Positions 24,803 to 32,518 are shown, counted from the first letter of the stretch. The stretch: 64,000 nucleotides of DNA from Alectryocaccobium sp964389285 (GCA_964389285.1 CAYMCZ010000005.1:72648-136647), one strand, 5' to 3'. Numbers and translations: made by a program. Notes: generated from the sequence alone by a model not told the origin.

Positions 24803-25111
24803 ATGAACATATGTGTTTACGGCGCGGCCGGTTCAAAGATTGACGCTGTTTATATTGAGGCGGTCGAACTTCTGGGCGAAGAGATCGCCGCAAGAGGACA
24901 TACGCTCGTATACGGCGCGGGAGCCAGCGGACTCATGGGCGCCGTGGCAAGAGGAGTTAAAAGAGGCGGCGGTAAAGTAATAGGCGTAATACCTGCGTTT
25001 TTCAAAGAAGAAAGGATCGAAGCCATATTTGAGGACTGCGATCAGCTCATTTTCACGGAAACGATGCAGCAGAGAAAAAAACCATGGAAGATCTCGCGGA
25101 CGCATTTATAG
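24803..25111 (+). CDS. LOG family protein (TIGR00730), 5' part of a frameshifted gene
   Basis: LOG-type proteins are Rossmann-fold phosphoribohydrolases that release free cytokinin-type bases from nucleotides; bacterial substrates are often unknown. This part has the N-terminal VYGAAGS nucleotide-binding loop and VYGAGASGLMGAVARG, then the frame leaves the family sequence after TETMQQRKK and ends at 25111. The rest lies at -1 to this frame (25084-25413). The break is at an A7 run. The start has AAAGGAG. If read through, the protein is about 203 residues, normal for the family. Confidence 0.85.
   Translation: MNICVYGAAGSKIDAVYIEAVELLGEEIAARGHTLVYGAGASGLMGAVARGVKRGGGKVIGVIPAFFKEERIEAIFEDCDQLIFTETMQQRKKPWKISRTHL
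25075..25081 (+). other. A7 run at the LOG frameshift, in-frame slippery heptamer
   Basis: The codons AGA-AAA-AAA place the run as A-AAA-AAA, an X-XXY-YYZ site for -1 ribosomal frameshifting. A -1 slip here gives R-K-K-T-M-E-D-L, exactly joining the two halves of the LOG protein. One lost A in the assembly (eight expected) explains it equally well. Confidence 0.8.
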
Positions 25112-25413
25112 TATGTCCGGGAGGAATCGGAACCATGGAAGAGTTTTTCGAGACGCTTACCCTAAAACAGCTCGGAAGACATTCAAAACCCATAGCGCTT
25201 TTCAATATTGAAGATTTTTTTGACCTTGTGGAAATGTTTATGTACAAAGCCATTTCCAAACGATTTATTAAGGCCAACTGCGATCTTTTATATCTTTCAT
25301 TTACGGACACCGAACAGATGTTTGATTATATAGAACACAGCAAAGGCTCTTACGGTTTAGGTGTACATGACTTTAAGGATGGCGGTTTCAGCGATGCAAA
25401 CATGGCAAAATAG
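25084..25413 (+). CDS. LOG family protein, 3' part of a frameshifted gene
   Basis: This frame carries the LOG signature PGGIGTMEEFFE (PGGxGTxxE, the catalytic and substrate-binding motif), followed by the usual helical C-terminus (LKQLGRHSKPIALFN). The ATG at 25084 is the first internal Met and has no clear ribosome site, so independent translation is doubtful. Together with 24803-25111 it forms one family member split by the A7 run. Confidence 0.85.
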   Translation: MEDLADAFIVCPGGIGTMEEFFETLTLKQLGRHSKPIALFNIEDFFDLVEMFMYKAISKRFIKANCDLLYLSFTDTEQMFDYIEHSKGSYGLGVHDFKDGGFSDANMAK

Positions 25414-25456
25414 TCAGGATATGCCAAAAAAACATTAAAAACAGGGTTTTGAATAC

Positions 25457-25485
25457 TTGCAAATGCCATAATAGCATGATATTAT
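25457..25485 (+). promoter_or_regulatory. Promoter of rpsB-tsf
   Basis: TTGCAA (25457-25462), 17 bp, TATTAT (25480-25485). Transcription from here would give a 5' leader of about 100 nt before the rpsB start, containing the structure at 25506-25561. Confidence 0.6.
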
Positions 25486-25505
25486 GACAAAGTTGCGAAA
25501 AAACA

Positions 25506-25561
25506 CATGTGCGGGTCTGTCGCATGGTGCCTGAAAAAGGTTTGCGGCATCTAAACACATG
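25506..25561 (+). promoter_or_regulatory. rpsB: Structured rpsB leader, possible autoregulatory element
   Basis: The outer arm CATGTG (25506-25511) pairs with CACATG (25556-25561). Inside, TGTCGCA (25518-25524) pairs with TGCGGCA (25543-25549) and CCT with AGG around GAAAA. GGTGCC/GGCATC is a competing pairing. The structure ends about 18 nt before the rpsB ribosome site, as expected for ribosomal-protein feedback. Its CTGTCGCA/TGCGGCA arms also resemble the window's palindromic repeat family, so it may be a diverged copy. I cannot match it to a named leader family. Confidence 0.45.
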
Positions 25562-25591
25562 GAAGAAATTAACCAAAAAAGGAGAAGAAAA

Positions 25592-26326
25592 ATGAGTGTA
25601 ATTTCTATGAAGCAGTTACTTGAGGCAGGTGTTCATTTCGGACATCAGACAAGAAGATGGAATCCTAAGATGGCTCCTTACATCTACACGGAGAGAAACG
25701 GTATTTATATCATTGATCTCCAGAAAACCGTAGGTCTTGTAGATGACGCATACAAAGCGGTTGCGGATGTTGCGGCCGAAGGCGGTTCCGTGCTTTTCGT
25801 AGGCACAAAGAAACAGGCACAGGACGCTATCGCTGCCGAAGCGGAGCGCTGCGGCATGTTTTACGTAAACGAAAGATGGCTTGGAGGCATGCTTACAAAC
25901 TTCAAGACTATCCAGAGCCGTATCAAACGCCTTAAAGATATCGAAGCAATGGAAGCCGACGGAACATTTGAGGTTCTGCCCAAAAAAGAGGTTATAGCTT
26001 TGCGAAAAGAGCTTGAAAAGCTCCAGAAAAACCTTGGCGGCATCAAGGAAATGAGAAAGGTTCCGGATATCATTTTTGTTGTTGATCCGAAAAAAGAGCG
26101 TATATGCGTACAGGAAGCACATACACTGGGAATTCCGCTTGTCGGTATCTGTGATACAAACTGCGATCCTGAAGAGCTTGATTATGTAATTCCCGGAAAT
26201 GATGACGCTATCCGTGCGGTTAAACTCATCTCATCCAAGATGGCAGACGCGGTTATCGAAGCAAAACAGGGTGAAGTAAACGTTGACGCGGGAAGCGACG
26301 ACATTATTTTAGAAGAAGAGGCATAA
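25592..26326 (+). CDS. rpsB: Ribosomal protein S2
   Basis: A 30S subunit protein of 244 residues with the usual N-terminus MSVISMKQLLEAGVHFGHQT, the coiled-coil insertion (residues about 100-155) and the VVDPKKE and GICDTNCDP signatures. The frame is open upstream, but this ATG has a strong AAAGGAG site. tsf follows after 30 nt, the conserved rpsB-tsf operon. A structured leader lies upstream. Confidence 0.98.
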   Translation: MSVISMKQLLEAGVHFGHQTRRWNPKMAPYIYTERNGIYIIDLQKTVGLVDDAYKAVADVAAEGGSVLFVGTKKQAQDAIAAEAERCGMFYVNERWLGGMLTNFKTIQSRIKRLKDIEAMEADGTFEVLPKKEVIALRKELEKLQKNLGGIKEMRKVPDIIFVVDPKKERICVQEAHTLGIPLVGICDTNCDPEELDYVIPGNDDAIRAVKLISSKMADAVIEAKQGEVNVDAGSDDIILEEEA

Positions 26327-26356
26327 TTTTAATAAAGCTTACAGGAGGAGATAAAT

Positions 26357-27298
26357 ATGGCTATTACGGCTTCAATGGTTAAAGAATTAAGAGAAATATC
26401 AGGCGCCGGCATGATGGACTGCAAAAAAGCGCTTACTGCTACAGACGGCGATATGGACAAGGCAATGGAGTTCCTCAGGGAGAAAGGTCTTGCCACGGCT
26501 CAGAAAAAAGCGAGCAGGATAGCTGCCGAAGGCATTGTTATGCTCAAGGTTACCGACGACTGCAAAAAAGCGGTTGCTGTAGAGGTGAACTCCGAGACCG
26601 ATTTTGTTGCCAAAAACGAAAAATTTCAGGCTTATGTAGCGCAGGTTTGCGATCAGGCTATTGAAACCAAAGCTGCTGATATAGAGACTTTTCTGGCGGA
26701 GACTTGGAAATTTGATGACTCCAAAACCGTTAATGAAGCGCTTGCGGCGCAGATCGCCGTTATAGGAGAGAACCTTAAAATCCGCCGCTTCCAGCAGATG
26801 GAAGAAACCGAAGGGTTTATTGCGGGCTACACTCATATGGGCGGAAAAATCGGCGTTCTTGTCGATTTCAAGACAGACGTTGTAAATGACGCAATTAAAG
26901 ATATGGGTAAAAACATTGCAATGCAGGTAGCCGCACTCAAGCCTCAATATACAAACAGATCCGAGATTTCCGATGATTTCATTGCTCATGAAAAAGAGGT
27001 TCTTCTTGCCCAGAGCATGAACGATCCCAAAGAATCACAGAAACCTCAGAAAGTTATCGAGGGCATGGTTAACGGCCGCATTAACAAAGAACTTAAAGAG
27101 ATCTGTCTTATGGATCAGGTTTATGTTAAGGCCGAGGATGGCAAGCAGGTGGTATCCAAATACATTGAGCAGGTAGCGAAGGAAAACGGCGCGAACATTA
27201 CGGTTAAAGGATTCGTGCGTTTCGAAACCGGCGAAGGACTTGAAAAAAGAAATGATGATTTCGCTGCTGAGGTTGCTTCTCAGGTAGCGGGCAAATAA
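26357..27298 (+). CDS. tsf: Translation elongation factor Ts
   Basis: The nucleotide-exchange factor for EF-Tu. The 313 residues show the N-terminal UBA-like domain with REISGAGMMDCKKAL, the core with VNSETDFVAKN (the EF-Tu contact region), and the dimerisation and C-terminal modules. The start has an AGGAGG site. Transcription probably ends at repeat copy C just downstream. Confidence 0.98.
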   Translation: MAITASMVKELREISGAGMMDCKKALTATDGDMDKAMEFLREKGLATAQKKASRIAAEGIVMLKVTDDCKKAVAVEVNSETDFVAKNEKFQAYVAQVCDQAIETKAADIETFLAETWKFDDSKTVNEALAAQIAVIGENLKIRRFQQMEETEGFIAGYTHMGGKIGVLVDFKTDVVNDAIKDMGKNIAMQVAALKPQYTNRSEISDDFIAHEKEVLLAQSMNDPKESQKPQKVIEGMVNGRINKELKEICLMDQVYVKAEDGKQVVSKYIEQVAKENGANITVKGFVRFETGEGLEKRNDDFAAEVASQVAGK

Positions 27299-27315
27299 AA
27301 AAACGAAGCAGTTAC

Positions 27316-27355
27316 AGGCTGTTGCATTATGTATTTAATGCGGCAGCCTTCTTTA
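27316..27355 (+). repeat. Palindromic repeat, copy C (short form, terminator of rpsB-tsf)
   Basis: AGGCTGTTGCATTA pairs with TAATGCGGCAGCCT apart from two non-Watson-Crick positions, around a 6-nt loop, followed by TTCTTT. It is a compact member of the family that lacks the ATGAATATTCAT centre. It lies 17 nt after tsf and serves as its terminator. Confidence 0.8.
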
Positions 27356-27411
27356 TTGAAGGATTGTATTATCTGTGATATATTAAAAGAAATTTTAAAG
27401 GAGATGCCAAA

Positions 27412-27696
27412 ATGATCAAAATCGTAGCGAAAGCATTAATCAAAGATGATAAAGTCAATGAATTCGTTGAGGGTGCAAAGGCTCTCGCAGCCGCATCCCG
27501 CAAGGAAAACGGCAACATTTCATATACAATAAATGTTAATGTGCAAAATCCCCGCCAGTTTGCTTTTATCGAGATGTGGGAAGATCAGGCTGCTCTTGAC
27601 GAACACATGAAAACCAATCATTTTCTTTCGGCAATGGCGGCACTTAAAGACCAGGCTGACGGTGAAATGAATATAGAGGTATATACGGAAGTATGA
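27412..27696 (+). CDS. Antibiotic biosynthesis monooxygenase (ABM) domain protein
   Basis: A single ABM domain of 94 residues, a dimeric ferredoxin-like fold related to YgiN-type quinol monooxygenases. Seen: VAKALIKDDK at the start, the conserved ENGNISYTINVN strand, and FAFIEMWEDQAALDEHMKTNHF with the conserved Trp-Glu and His. The substrate is unknown. Its stop overlaps the gpmI start as ATGA, so the two are co-translated. Confidence 0.88.
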   Translation: MIKIVAKALIKDDKVNEFVEGAKALAAASRKENGNISYTINVNVQNPRQFAFIEMWEDQAALDEHMKTNHFLSAMAALKDQADGEMNIEVYTEV

Positions 27697-29249
27697 CTAA
27701 AAAAACTACTGTTTTAATGATTCTTGACGGATATGGATTATCGGATAAAAAAGAACACAATGCCATAGCCTTGGCGAATACTCCCGTTATGGATAAACTT
27801 ATGGCTGAGTGTCCTTTCGTTTCGGGACAGGCCAGCGGTCTTGCGGTAGGCCTGCCTGAAGGACAGATGGGCAACTCGGAAGTCGGACATCTTAATATAG
27901 GTGCCGGCAGGATCGTATACCAGGACCTTACACGCATCACAAAATCCATTGAGGACGGGGATTTCTTTAAAAATCCCGACCTGATGTATGCGATCGAAAA
28001 CGCGAAAGCAAATGATTCGTCGCTTCATATTTTCGGGCTGCTTTCCGACGGCGGCGTTCACAGCCATATTACGCATCTTTATGCCCTTATAAAGATGGCG
28101 GCGGACAATGAATTAAAGAAAGTTTTTGTTCATTGTTTTCTGGATGGGAGAGATACTCCTCCCGAGTCAGGCAGGGGTTATGTAGAGCAGCTTCAGCATA
28201 AACTGGATGATATAGGAGTTGGAAAAATCGGAGTGATCTCCGGCAGATATTATGCCATGGACAGGGACAAACGCTGGGAGCGTGTGGAAAAAGCTTACCG
28301 GGCTCTTGTTTTCGCCGAGGGTGAAAACGGCGGAGAAGATCCGGCCGCTGCCGTTCAGGCTTCATACGATAAAGATATTACGGATGAATTTATGCTCCCC
28401 ACGGTCATGTGTGAAGGAGGCAGACCCGTTGCAACCGTCAAGGATAATGATTCCATCATATTTTTCAACTTTCGACCTGACAGGGCAAGGGAGATTACAA
28501 GAACTTTTTGCGATGAAAAATTTGATGCGTTTGAAAGAGGAAAGCGTATAAAGACCGCTTATGTATGTTTTACCGATTATGATGAAACGATAGAAAACAA
28601 AAGAGTGGCCTTCAAAAAAGAAGATATCGTAAACACATTCGGCGAATACCTTTCCGACAGCAACATGACTCAGTTAAGACTGGCGGAAACAGAAAAATAC
28701 GCCCATGTGACTTTTTTCTTTAACGGCGGCAAAGAGGAACCTTATAAAGGGGAGGACAGGATTTTAGTACCGTCTCCCAAAGTTGCCACCTATGATCTTC
28801 AGCCGCAGATGAGTGCGTATGAAGTCTGCGAAAAGCTTGTGGAAGCCATTGATTCGCGCAAATACGATGTGATAATAATTAATTTCGCAAACCCTGACAT
28901 GGTTGGACATACGGGCGTAGAGGAGGCGGCTGTTGCCGCAATCCAGGCTGTTGACGAATGTGTGGGAAAGGCGGTTAAAGCCGTAAAGAGAAACGAAGGA
29001 CAGATGTTTATCTGCGCGGATCACGGCAATGCCGAAATGATGGTTGATGAGAAAACAGGCGCTCCTTTCACCGCTCATACAACAAACCCCGTTCCTTTTA
29101 TCCTTGTAAATGCTGATCCGTCATATTCTCTGCGTGAGGGCGGTAAACTTTGCGATATCGTTCCGACTCTTTTGGATCTTATGCAAATGAAACAGCCTGA
29201 AGAAATGACAGGTAAGTCGCTGCTGGTCAAAAATAATAAGAAGTTTTAA
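27693..29249 (+). CDS. gpmI: 2,3-bisphosphoglycerate-independent phosphoglycerate mutase
   Basis: Interconverts 3- and 2-phosphoglycerate in glycolysis using two Mn ions and a phosphoserine. The 518 residues show DGYGLSDKKEHNAIA (metal Asp), QMGNSEVGHLNIGAG with the catalytic Ser, SDGGVHSH, DGRDTPP, and the C-terminal HGNAEMM and FTAHTTNPVP metal sites of the alkaline phosphatase superfamily. The start overlaps the ABM gene. Confidence 0.97.
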   Translation: MTKKTTVLMILDGYGLSDKKEHNAIALANTPVMDKLMAECPFVSGQASGLAVGLPEGQMGNSEVGHLNIGAGRIVYQDLTRITKSIEDGDFFKNPDLMYAIENAKANDSSLHIFGLLSDGGVHSHITHLYALIKMAADNELKKVFVHCFLDGRDTPPESGRGYVEQLQHKLDDIGVGKIGVISGRYYAMDRDKRWERVEKAYRALVFAEGENGGEDPAAAVQASYDKDITDEFMLPTVMCEGGRPVATVKDNDSIIFFNFRPDRAREITRTFCDEKFDAFERGKRIKTAYVCFTDYDETIENKRVAFKKEDIVNTFGEYLSDSNMTQLRLAETEKYAHVTFFFNGGKEEPYKGEDRILVPSPKVATYDLQPQMSAYEVCEKLVEAIDSRKYDVIIINFANPDMVGHTGVEEAAVAAIQAVDECVGKAVKAVKRNEGQMFICADHGNAEMMVDEKTGAPFTAHTTNPVPFILVNADPSYSLREGGKLCDIVPTLLDLMQMKQPEEMTGKSLLVKNNKKF

Positions 29250-29258
29250 AAGTTTTTA

Positions 29259-29287
29259 TTGAAACCGATTATGCACTGTGGTAGAAT
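29259..29287 (+). promoter_or_regulatory. Promoter of secG
   Basis: TTGAAA (29259-29264), 17 bp, TAGAAT (29282-29287). It lies just after gpmI, 28 nt before the secG start codon. Confidence 0.65.
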
Positions 29288-29314
29288 ATCTCACAGTTGT
29301 TACGGAGGCAAGAT

Positions 29315-29557
29315 ATGGATATTCTTAAAATAGCTTTGACTATACTTTTAGCAGTAGACTGTGTAGCATTGATAGTTGTTATTCTGATGCAGCAGGGAAA
29401 AAATCAGGGTCTCGGCGTTTTAGGCGGCGCAAGCGTGACTGCCGATACATACTGGGGCAAGAATAAAGGCCGTTCCAAAGAAGGAAAACAGAAAGTTATC
29501 ACAAGAGTGCTGACTGTTATTTTTATAGCTTTGGCCCTTATTCTCAACATTATTTGA
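29315..29557 (+). CDS. secG: Preprotein translocase subunit SecG
   Basis: An 80-residue two-helix membrane protein of the SecYEG channel. The helices are at about 4-24 and 59-79, separated by the family loop with MQQGKNQGLG and GGASVTADTYWGKNKGRS. The start has a GGAGG site 6 nt upstream. The order secG-smpB-ssrA is common in Firmicutes (rnr is often between secG and smpB but is absent here). Confidence 0.95.
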   Translation: MDILKIALTILLAVDCVALIVVILMQQGKNQGLGVLGGASVTADTYWGKNKGRSKEGKQKVITRVLTVIFIALALILNII

Positions 29558-29571
29558 TGATTTTTCATGCC

Positions 29572-29598
29572 GGCTGCATCTTAGGATGCAGCCTTTTT
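29572..29598 (+). terminator. Rho-independent terminator after secG
   Basis: GGCTGCATC/GATGCAGCC, a 9-bp perfect stem with a TTAG loop, followed by TTTTT. It separates secG from smpB by only about 23 nt, so read-through or a hidden smpB promoter is needed. Confidence 0.85.
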
Positions 29599-29620
29599 AT
29601 ATTTACGGGAGATCATAAAA

Positions 29621-30088
29621 ATGGGAAAAGATACCGGCATCAGGCTTATCGCAAACAATAAAAAAGCCTGGCATGATTATTTTATAGAAGAAAAATATGA
29701 AGCAGGCCTGGTTCTTCACGGCACGGAAGTCAAATCCTTGCGTATGGGAAAATGCTCTATAAAAGAAGCTTTTCTAAGGATAGATAACGGAGAAATGTAT
29801 ATTTACGGAATGCATATCAGTCCGTATGAAAAAGGAAATATATTCAATCGGGATCCGATGAGGGTGAAAAAACTGCTTCTTCATAAATATGAGATAAACA
29901 AACTGGAAGGCAAGGTGGCCGAAAAAGGTTATACGCTTGTTCCGCTTAAAGTTTATTTTAAAGATTCTAAAGTTAAAATAGAAATCGCTCTCGCCAAAGG
30001 CAAAAAACTTTATGACAAAAGACATGATATCGCAGCCAAAGATGCAAGGCGGGAAGCCGAAAGAGAATTCAAAGAAAGACTCAGATAG
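29621..30088 (+). CDS. smpB: SsrA-binding protein SmpB
   Basis: Binds the tRNA-like part of tmRNA and brings it to stalled ribosomes. The 155 residues show the N-terminal IANNKKAWHDYFIEEKYEAG, GTEVKSLR, the MYIYGMHISPYEKG strand, and the basic C-terminal tail (KGKKLYDKRHD then DAKREAE-type helix) that enters the mRNA channel. tmRNA lies about 100 nt downstream on the same strand. Confidence 0.97.
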   Translation: MGKDTGIRLIANNKKAWHDYFIEEKYEAGLVLHGTEVKSLRMGKCSIKEAFLRIDNGEMYIYGMHISPYEKGNIFNRDPMRVKKLLLHKYEINKLEGKVAEKGYTLVPLKVYFKDSKVKIEIALAKGKKLYDKRHDIAAKDARREAEREFKERLR

Positions 30089-30117
30089 CTTGTGTTTTAT
30101 AAGCTGCTGTGCTATTA
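30089..30117 (+). promoter_or_regulatory. Promoter of ssrA
   Basis: TTGTGT (30089-30094), 17 bp, TATTAT (30112-30117), directly after the smpB stop. The expected transcript starts about 60 nt before mature tmRNA and would need 5' processing. Confidence 0.5.
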
Positions 30118-30185
30118 TTTAACTGATACAATAAAAAACTTATTTAAAGGTAAAAATCCTTACGGGTTGCCTGAGAGACAATTAA

Positions 30186-30543
30186 GGGCTTGTACGGGTT
30201 TCGACGGGGGTTTTGAAGTTTAGGAAGCCATCCGCAGTCTCCGGAACTGCGTCACCAATCCGGTACCTAAATATAAACGCAGACGATTTTGATTGCGAAT
30301 TGGCAGTAGCGTAAGCTGCTTTGCCTGTCATACCGAAAGTGTCCTGCAGCTTTTAGTATGGCATCATCTTAACGCAGGGAACTTCATGCCGTAAGCTTTG
30401 ACGGCACGGAAGAACAAATGAAGCTACTTTGCTGCAGAGCCTGTCAATCGGCGCTTTGGCAAAGGAATAAAAAAGATTGACTGTGATGGGAGATGCTTAA
30501 AGGGAAAGACTTTCGGACGCGGGTTCAACTCCCGCCAGGTCCA
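30186..30543 (+). ncRNA. ssrA: tmRNA (transfer-messenger RNA)
   Basis: The tRNA-like ends pair: GGGCTTG (30186-30192) with CAGGTCC (30536-30542), discriminator A at 30543. TACGGGTTTCGACGGGG at the 5' side and the T-arm GCGGGTTCAACTCCCGC at the 3' side are diagnostic. Total length is about 358 nt, normal for one-piece tmRNA. CCA is not encoded. A terminator follows at 30605. The tRNA-like 3' end is a common integration site; the next two genes look foreign to the neighbourhood. Confidence 0.96.
30279..30314 (+). other. tmRNA tag reading frame
   Basis: From the likely resume codon GCA (30279) the frame reads A-D-D-F-D-C-E-L-A-V-A and stops at TAA (30312-30314). The first alanine of the full tag comes from the charged tmRNA. 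The tag ends in ELAVA rather than the commoner ALAA, and has an internal cysteine. The frame is set by its position in tmRNA and the short hydrophobic end. Confidence 0.75.
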
Positions 30544-30604
30544 TCGGACTATGGAGCGTGAACTATATTTTTTTAGAAACACTTCAACACTCGCCATAGA
30601 ATAT

Positions 30605-30635
30605 GAGGTTGGTCGTAAATACCGGCCTCTTTTCT
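30605..30635 (+). terminator. Rho-independent terminator after ssrA
   Basis: GAGGTTGG pairs with CCGGCCTC (two G-T pairs) around a 9-nt loop, followed by TTTTCTT. It ends tmRNA transcription about 60 nt after the mature 3' end. Confidence 0.75.
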
Positions 30636-30677
30636 TATACATTGTGGGGCAATCTTGTTTATCAGAAGAGGTTTTTG

Positions 30678-31196
30678 ATGGTAGAACTTATAGCACTTGA
30701 ACGATCAGACAGAGAGCAATTCATAACGGATAATCAGGAAGCTTTCAATTATGGCGCATTGGAAGAATTTGGGAAGCGCGACGACCACTTCGAGGAAGAT
30801 GGGCAGATCATCTCTCGGGAGACTATTGCAAAATCAATAGACAATGGAGAGGCATATCGCATCGTGCAAGATGGGCAAAACATAGGAGGAGTCGTGATAA
30901 AAGTGGACGGAGATAAAGGTGAACTAGAATTGTTGTTTGTGTCCCCGAAGGCACACAGCAAGGGCATAGGCTACGCCGCGTGGTGCGAAGTCGAGAAGCT
31001 CCACCCTGAAGTAAAGGTCTGGGAAACTGTCACACCGTACTTTGAGAAACGTAACATCCACTTCTATGTGAACCGCTGTGGTTTTCATATTGTGGAGTTT
31101 TTCAACAGCCATCATCACGACCCGAATGATCCGGATGGGCAAGGCGATATAGATGACACGGACGGCATGTTTCGCTTCCGGAAGATTATGAGGTAA
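30678..31196 (+). CDS. GNAT family N-acetyltransferase
   Basis: A 172-residue single GNAT domain. The acetyl-CoA pocket is seen in LELLFVSPKAHSKGIGYAAW (motif A, with a G-x-G-x-G/A-like turn), followed by a long strand pair and GFHIVEFF. The substrate cannot be set. A longer frame reaches 30603, but that part overlaps the tmRNA terminator; the ATG at 30678 follows an AGAGG site. Codon choice (CTC, GTC, AAG, GGC) differs by eye from neighbours, and the gene sits right behind tmRNA, so recent gain is plausible. The TfoX-N gene follows after 5 nt. Confidence 0.88.
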   Translation: MVELIALERSDREQFITDNQEAFNYGALEEFGKRDDHFEEDGQIISRETIAKSIDNGEAYRIVQDGQNIGGVVIKVDGDKGELELLFVSPKAHSKGIGYAAWCEVEKLHPEVKVWETVTPYFEKRNIHFYVNRCGFHIVEFFNSHHHDPNDPDGQGDIDDTDGMFRFRKIMR

Positions 31197-31201
31197 ACAA
31201 T

Positions 31202-31516
31202 ATGGCATCAAGCAAAGAGTATCTCGAATACGTGTTGGACATCCTTTCCGTTCTTGATGATATTACGTGCAGAAAGATGATGGGAGAGTATGTGCTTTAT
31301 TACCGGGGCAAGGTGTTCGGCGGCATTTACGACGATCGCTTTCTGGTTAAACCTGTCAAAGCGGCTGCCGGGATGATGCCGGACGCGGAATATGAGATTC
31401 CCTACGAGGGCGGCGGCAAAATGCTGCTTGTAGACAGTGACGACAGAGATTTCGTCAGGAAGCTGGTCGAGGGAATGTATGACGAGCTTCCCGCACCGAA
31501 GAAAAAGAAGTTTTAA
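31202..31516 (+). CDS. TfoX N-terminal domain protein
   Basis: A 104-residue protein consisting of one TfoX-N domain: CRKMMGEYVLYYRGKVFGGIYDDRFLVKP and EIPYEGGGKMLLVDSDD are typical. In proteobacteria TfoX/Sxy is a competence regulator, but stand-alone TfoX-N proteins in Firmicutes have no defined role. The Lys-rich C-terminus (PKKKKF) is common in the family. It is likely co-transcribed with the GNAT gene. Confidence 0.9.
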   Translation: MASSKEYLEYVLDILSVLDDITCRKMMGEYVLYYRGKVFGGIYDDRFLVKPVKAAAGMMPDAEYEIPYEGGGKMLLVDSDDRDFVRKLVEGMYDELPAPKKKKF

Positions 31517-31566
31517 AGAAAGAAAAAAAAATTGTGACAATTTTATAAGAAATTCGGCAGAATTAA

Positions 31567-31595
31567 TTGATTTTTTTTAAAAAAATCATTATAAT
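31567..31595 (+). promoter_or_regulatory. Promoter of the nitroreductase gene
   Basis: TTGATT (31567-31572), 17 bp, TATAAT (31590-31595). The spacer is almost pure T8-A7, and together with flanking bases forms GATTTTTTTT/AAAAAAATC, an unusual self-complementary spacer. A further small palindrome, ATTGTGACAAT, lies upstream near 31530. Confidence 0.75.
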
Positions 31596-31648
31596 GTATA
31601 TACAACGGTAAAGTTTGTAACATACATCATGAAAGCGAGGTTTGCAAT

Positions 31649-32518
31649 ATGAATTATCAGGAATTGATTAAACAAAGGTTTTCTGTCAGAAAATTCAGAG
31701 ATAGAGAGGTGCCTCAATCCTCTATTGATGAAATAATCAAATACCACAGCGGGTCCTGTATGAGGCTTTTTCCCGAGATTAGAACACAGATTTATATCAC
31801 GGACGAAAATGTCGGCAGAGCACTGGAAACTGCGGCGGGATACAATCAGTTTCTTATTGAAGCACCGAGATACATGGTTTTACTCTCCGAAAAAAATGAG
31901 AATATGTATCTTAATGCAGGTTATGTCGGAGAAGATTTATGTCTTAAGTTAGTTGAGCTTGGATTTGGAACCTGTTGGATTACATTTGTAGATTCTGACA
32001 AGATCAAAAATGCGCTTGGGATCGATTCGGATATGGAAGTGGCAGGCCTAATTGGATTTGGACATGGAAAAACCTTGCTCAAAAAAGAAATGCGTCTTAA
32101 TATCGTTTCCATGTCAAATGTTAATATAAAAGAAAAAAGTGAATACTATAATACCAAAAAATCATTTTCAGATATGATACACTGGAAAGAATACGGAGAT
32201 CATGATGAAGTGGAGGCGGATCTTCTTGACGAGCATGGTTCATTTATTAAGCATGCGTTAATTGCGGCGGCTAACGCTCCAAGTTATTTAAACCTCCAGC
32301 CTTATGAATTTCTGATGCGCAAAGGCAAAATCCATCTTCTTTCCAAAGAAGACGGTTTCACCGGAGAGATTGACAGAGACATTAATCTGGGAATCGTGAT
32401 GCAGCATTTTGCGGCAATTGCACAGAAGAATATTCCGGATTTCAAATGGACTTTAGAGGAAAGCGCAGGCGTTGAGCTTCCGGAAGGTGTTAAGGCTATA
32501 TCATACTGTTCTGTATAA
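31649..32518 (+). CDS. Nitroreductase family protein (TM1586-like)
   Basis: A 289-residue flavin enzyme-like protein. The N-terminus RFSVRKFRDREVP is the classical FMN-binding start of nitroreductases, and EDLCLKLVELGFGTCWI is the central helix. The second half repeats the fold with AANAPSYLNLQPYEFLM, as in two-domain putative TM nitroreductases (TM1586 type). It probably uses FMN and NAD(P)H; the substrate is unknown. It has its own strong promoter, and a terminator follows. Confidence 0.85.
   Translation: MNYQELIKQRFSVRKFRDREVPQSSIDEIIKYHSGSCMRLFPEIRTQIYITDENVGRALETAAGYNQFLIEAPRYMVLLSEKNENMYLNAGYVGEDLCLKLVELGFGTCWITFVDSDKIKNALGIDSDMEVAGLIGFGHGKTLLKKEMRLNIVSMSNVNIKEKSEYYNTKKSFSDMIHWKEYGDHDEVEADLLDEHGSFIKHALIAAANAPSYLNLQPYEFLMRKGKIHLLSKEDGFTGEIDRDINLGIVMQHFAAIAQKNIPDFKWTLEESAGVELPEGVKAISYCSV

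Noticed and set aside
30424..30642. Minus-strand open frame over the tmRNA 3' part
   Set aside because: It overlaps the conserved tRNA-like domain and terminator of ssrA; no ribosome site.
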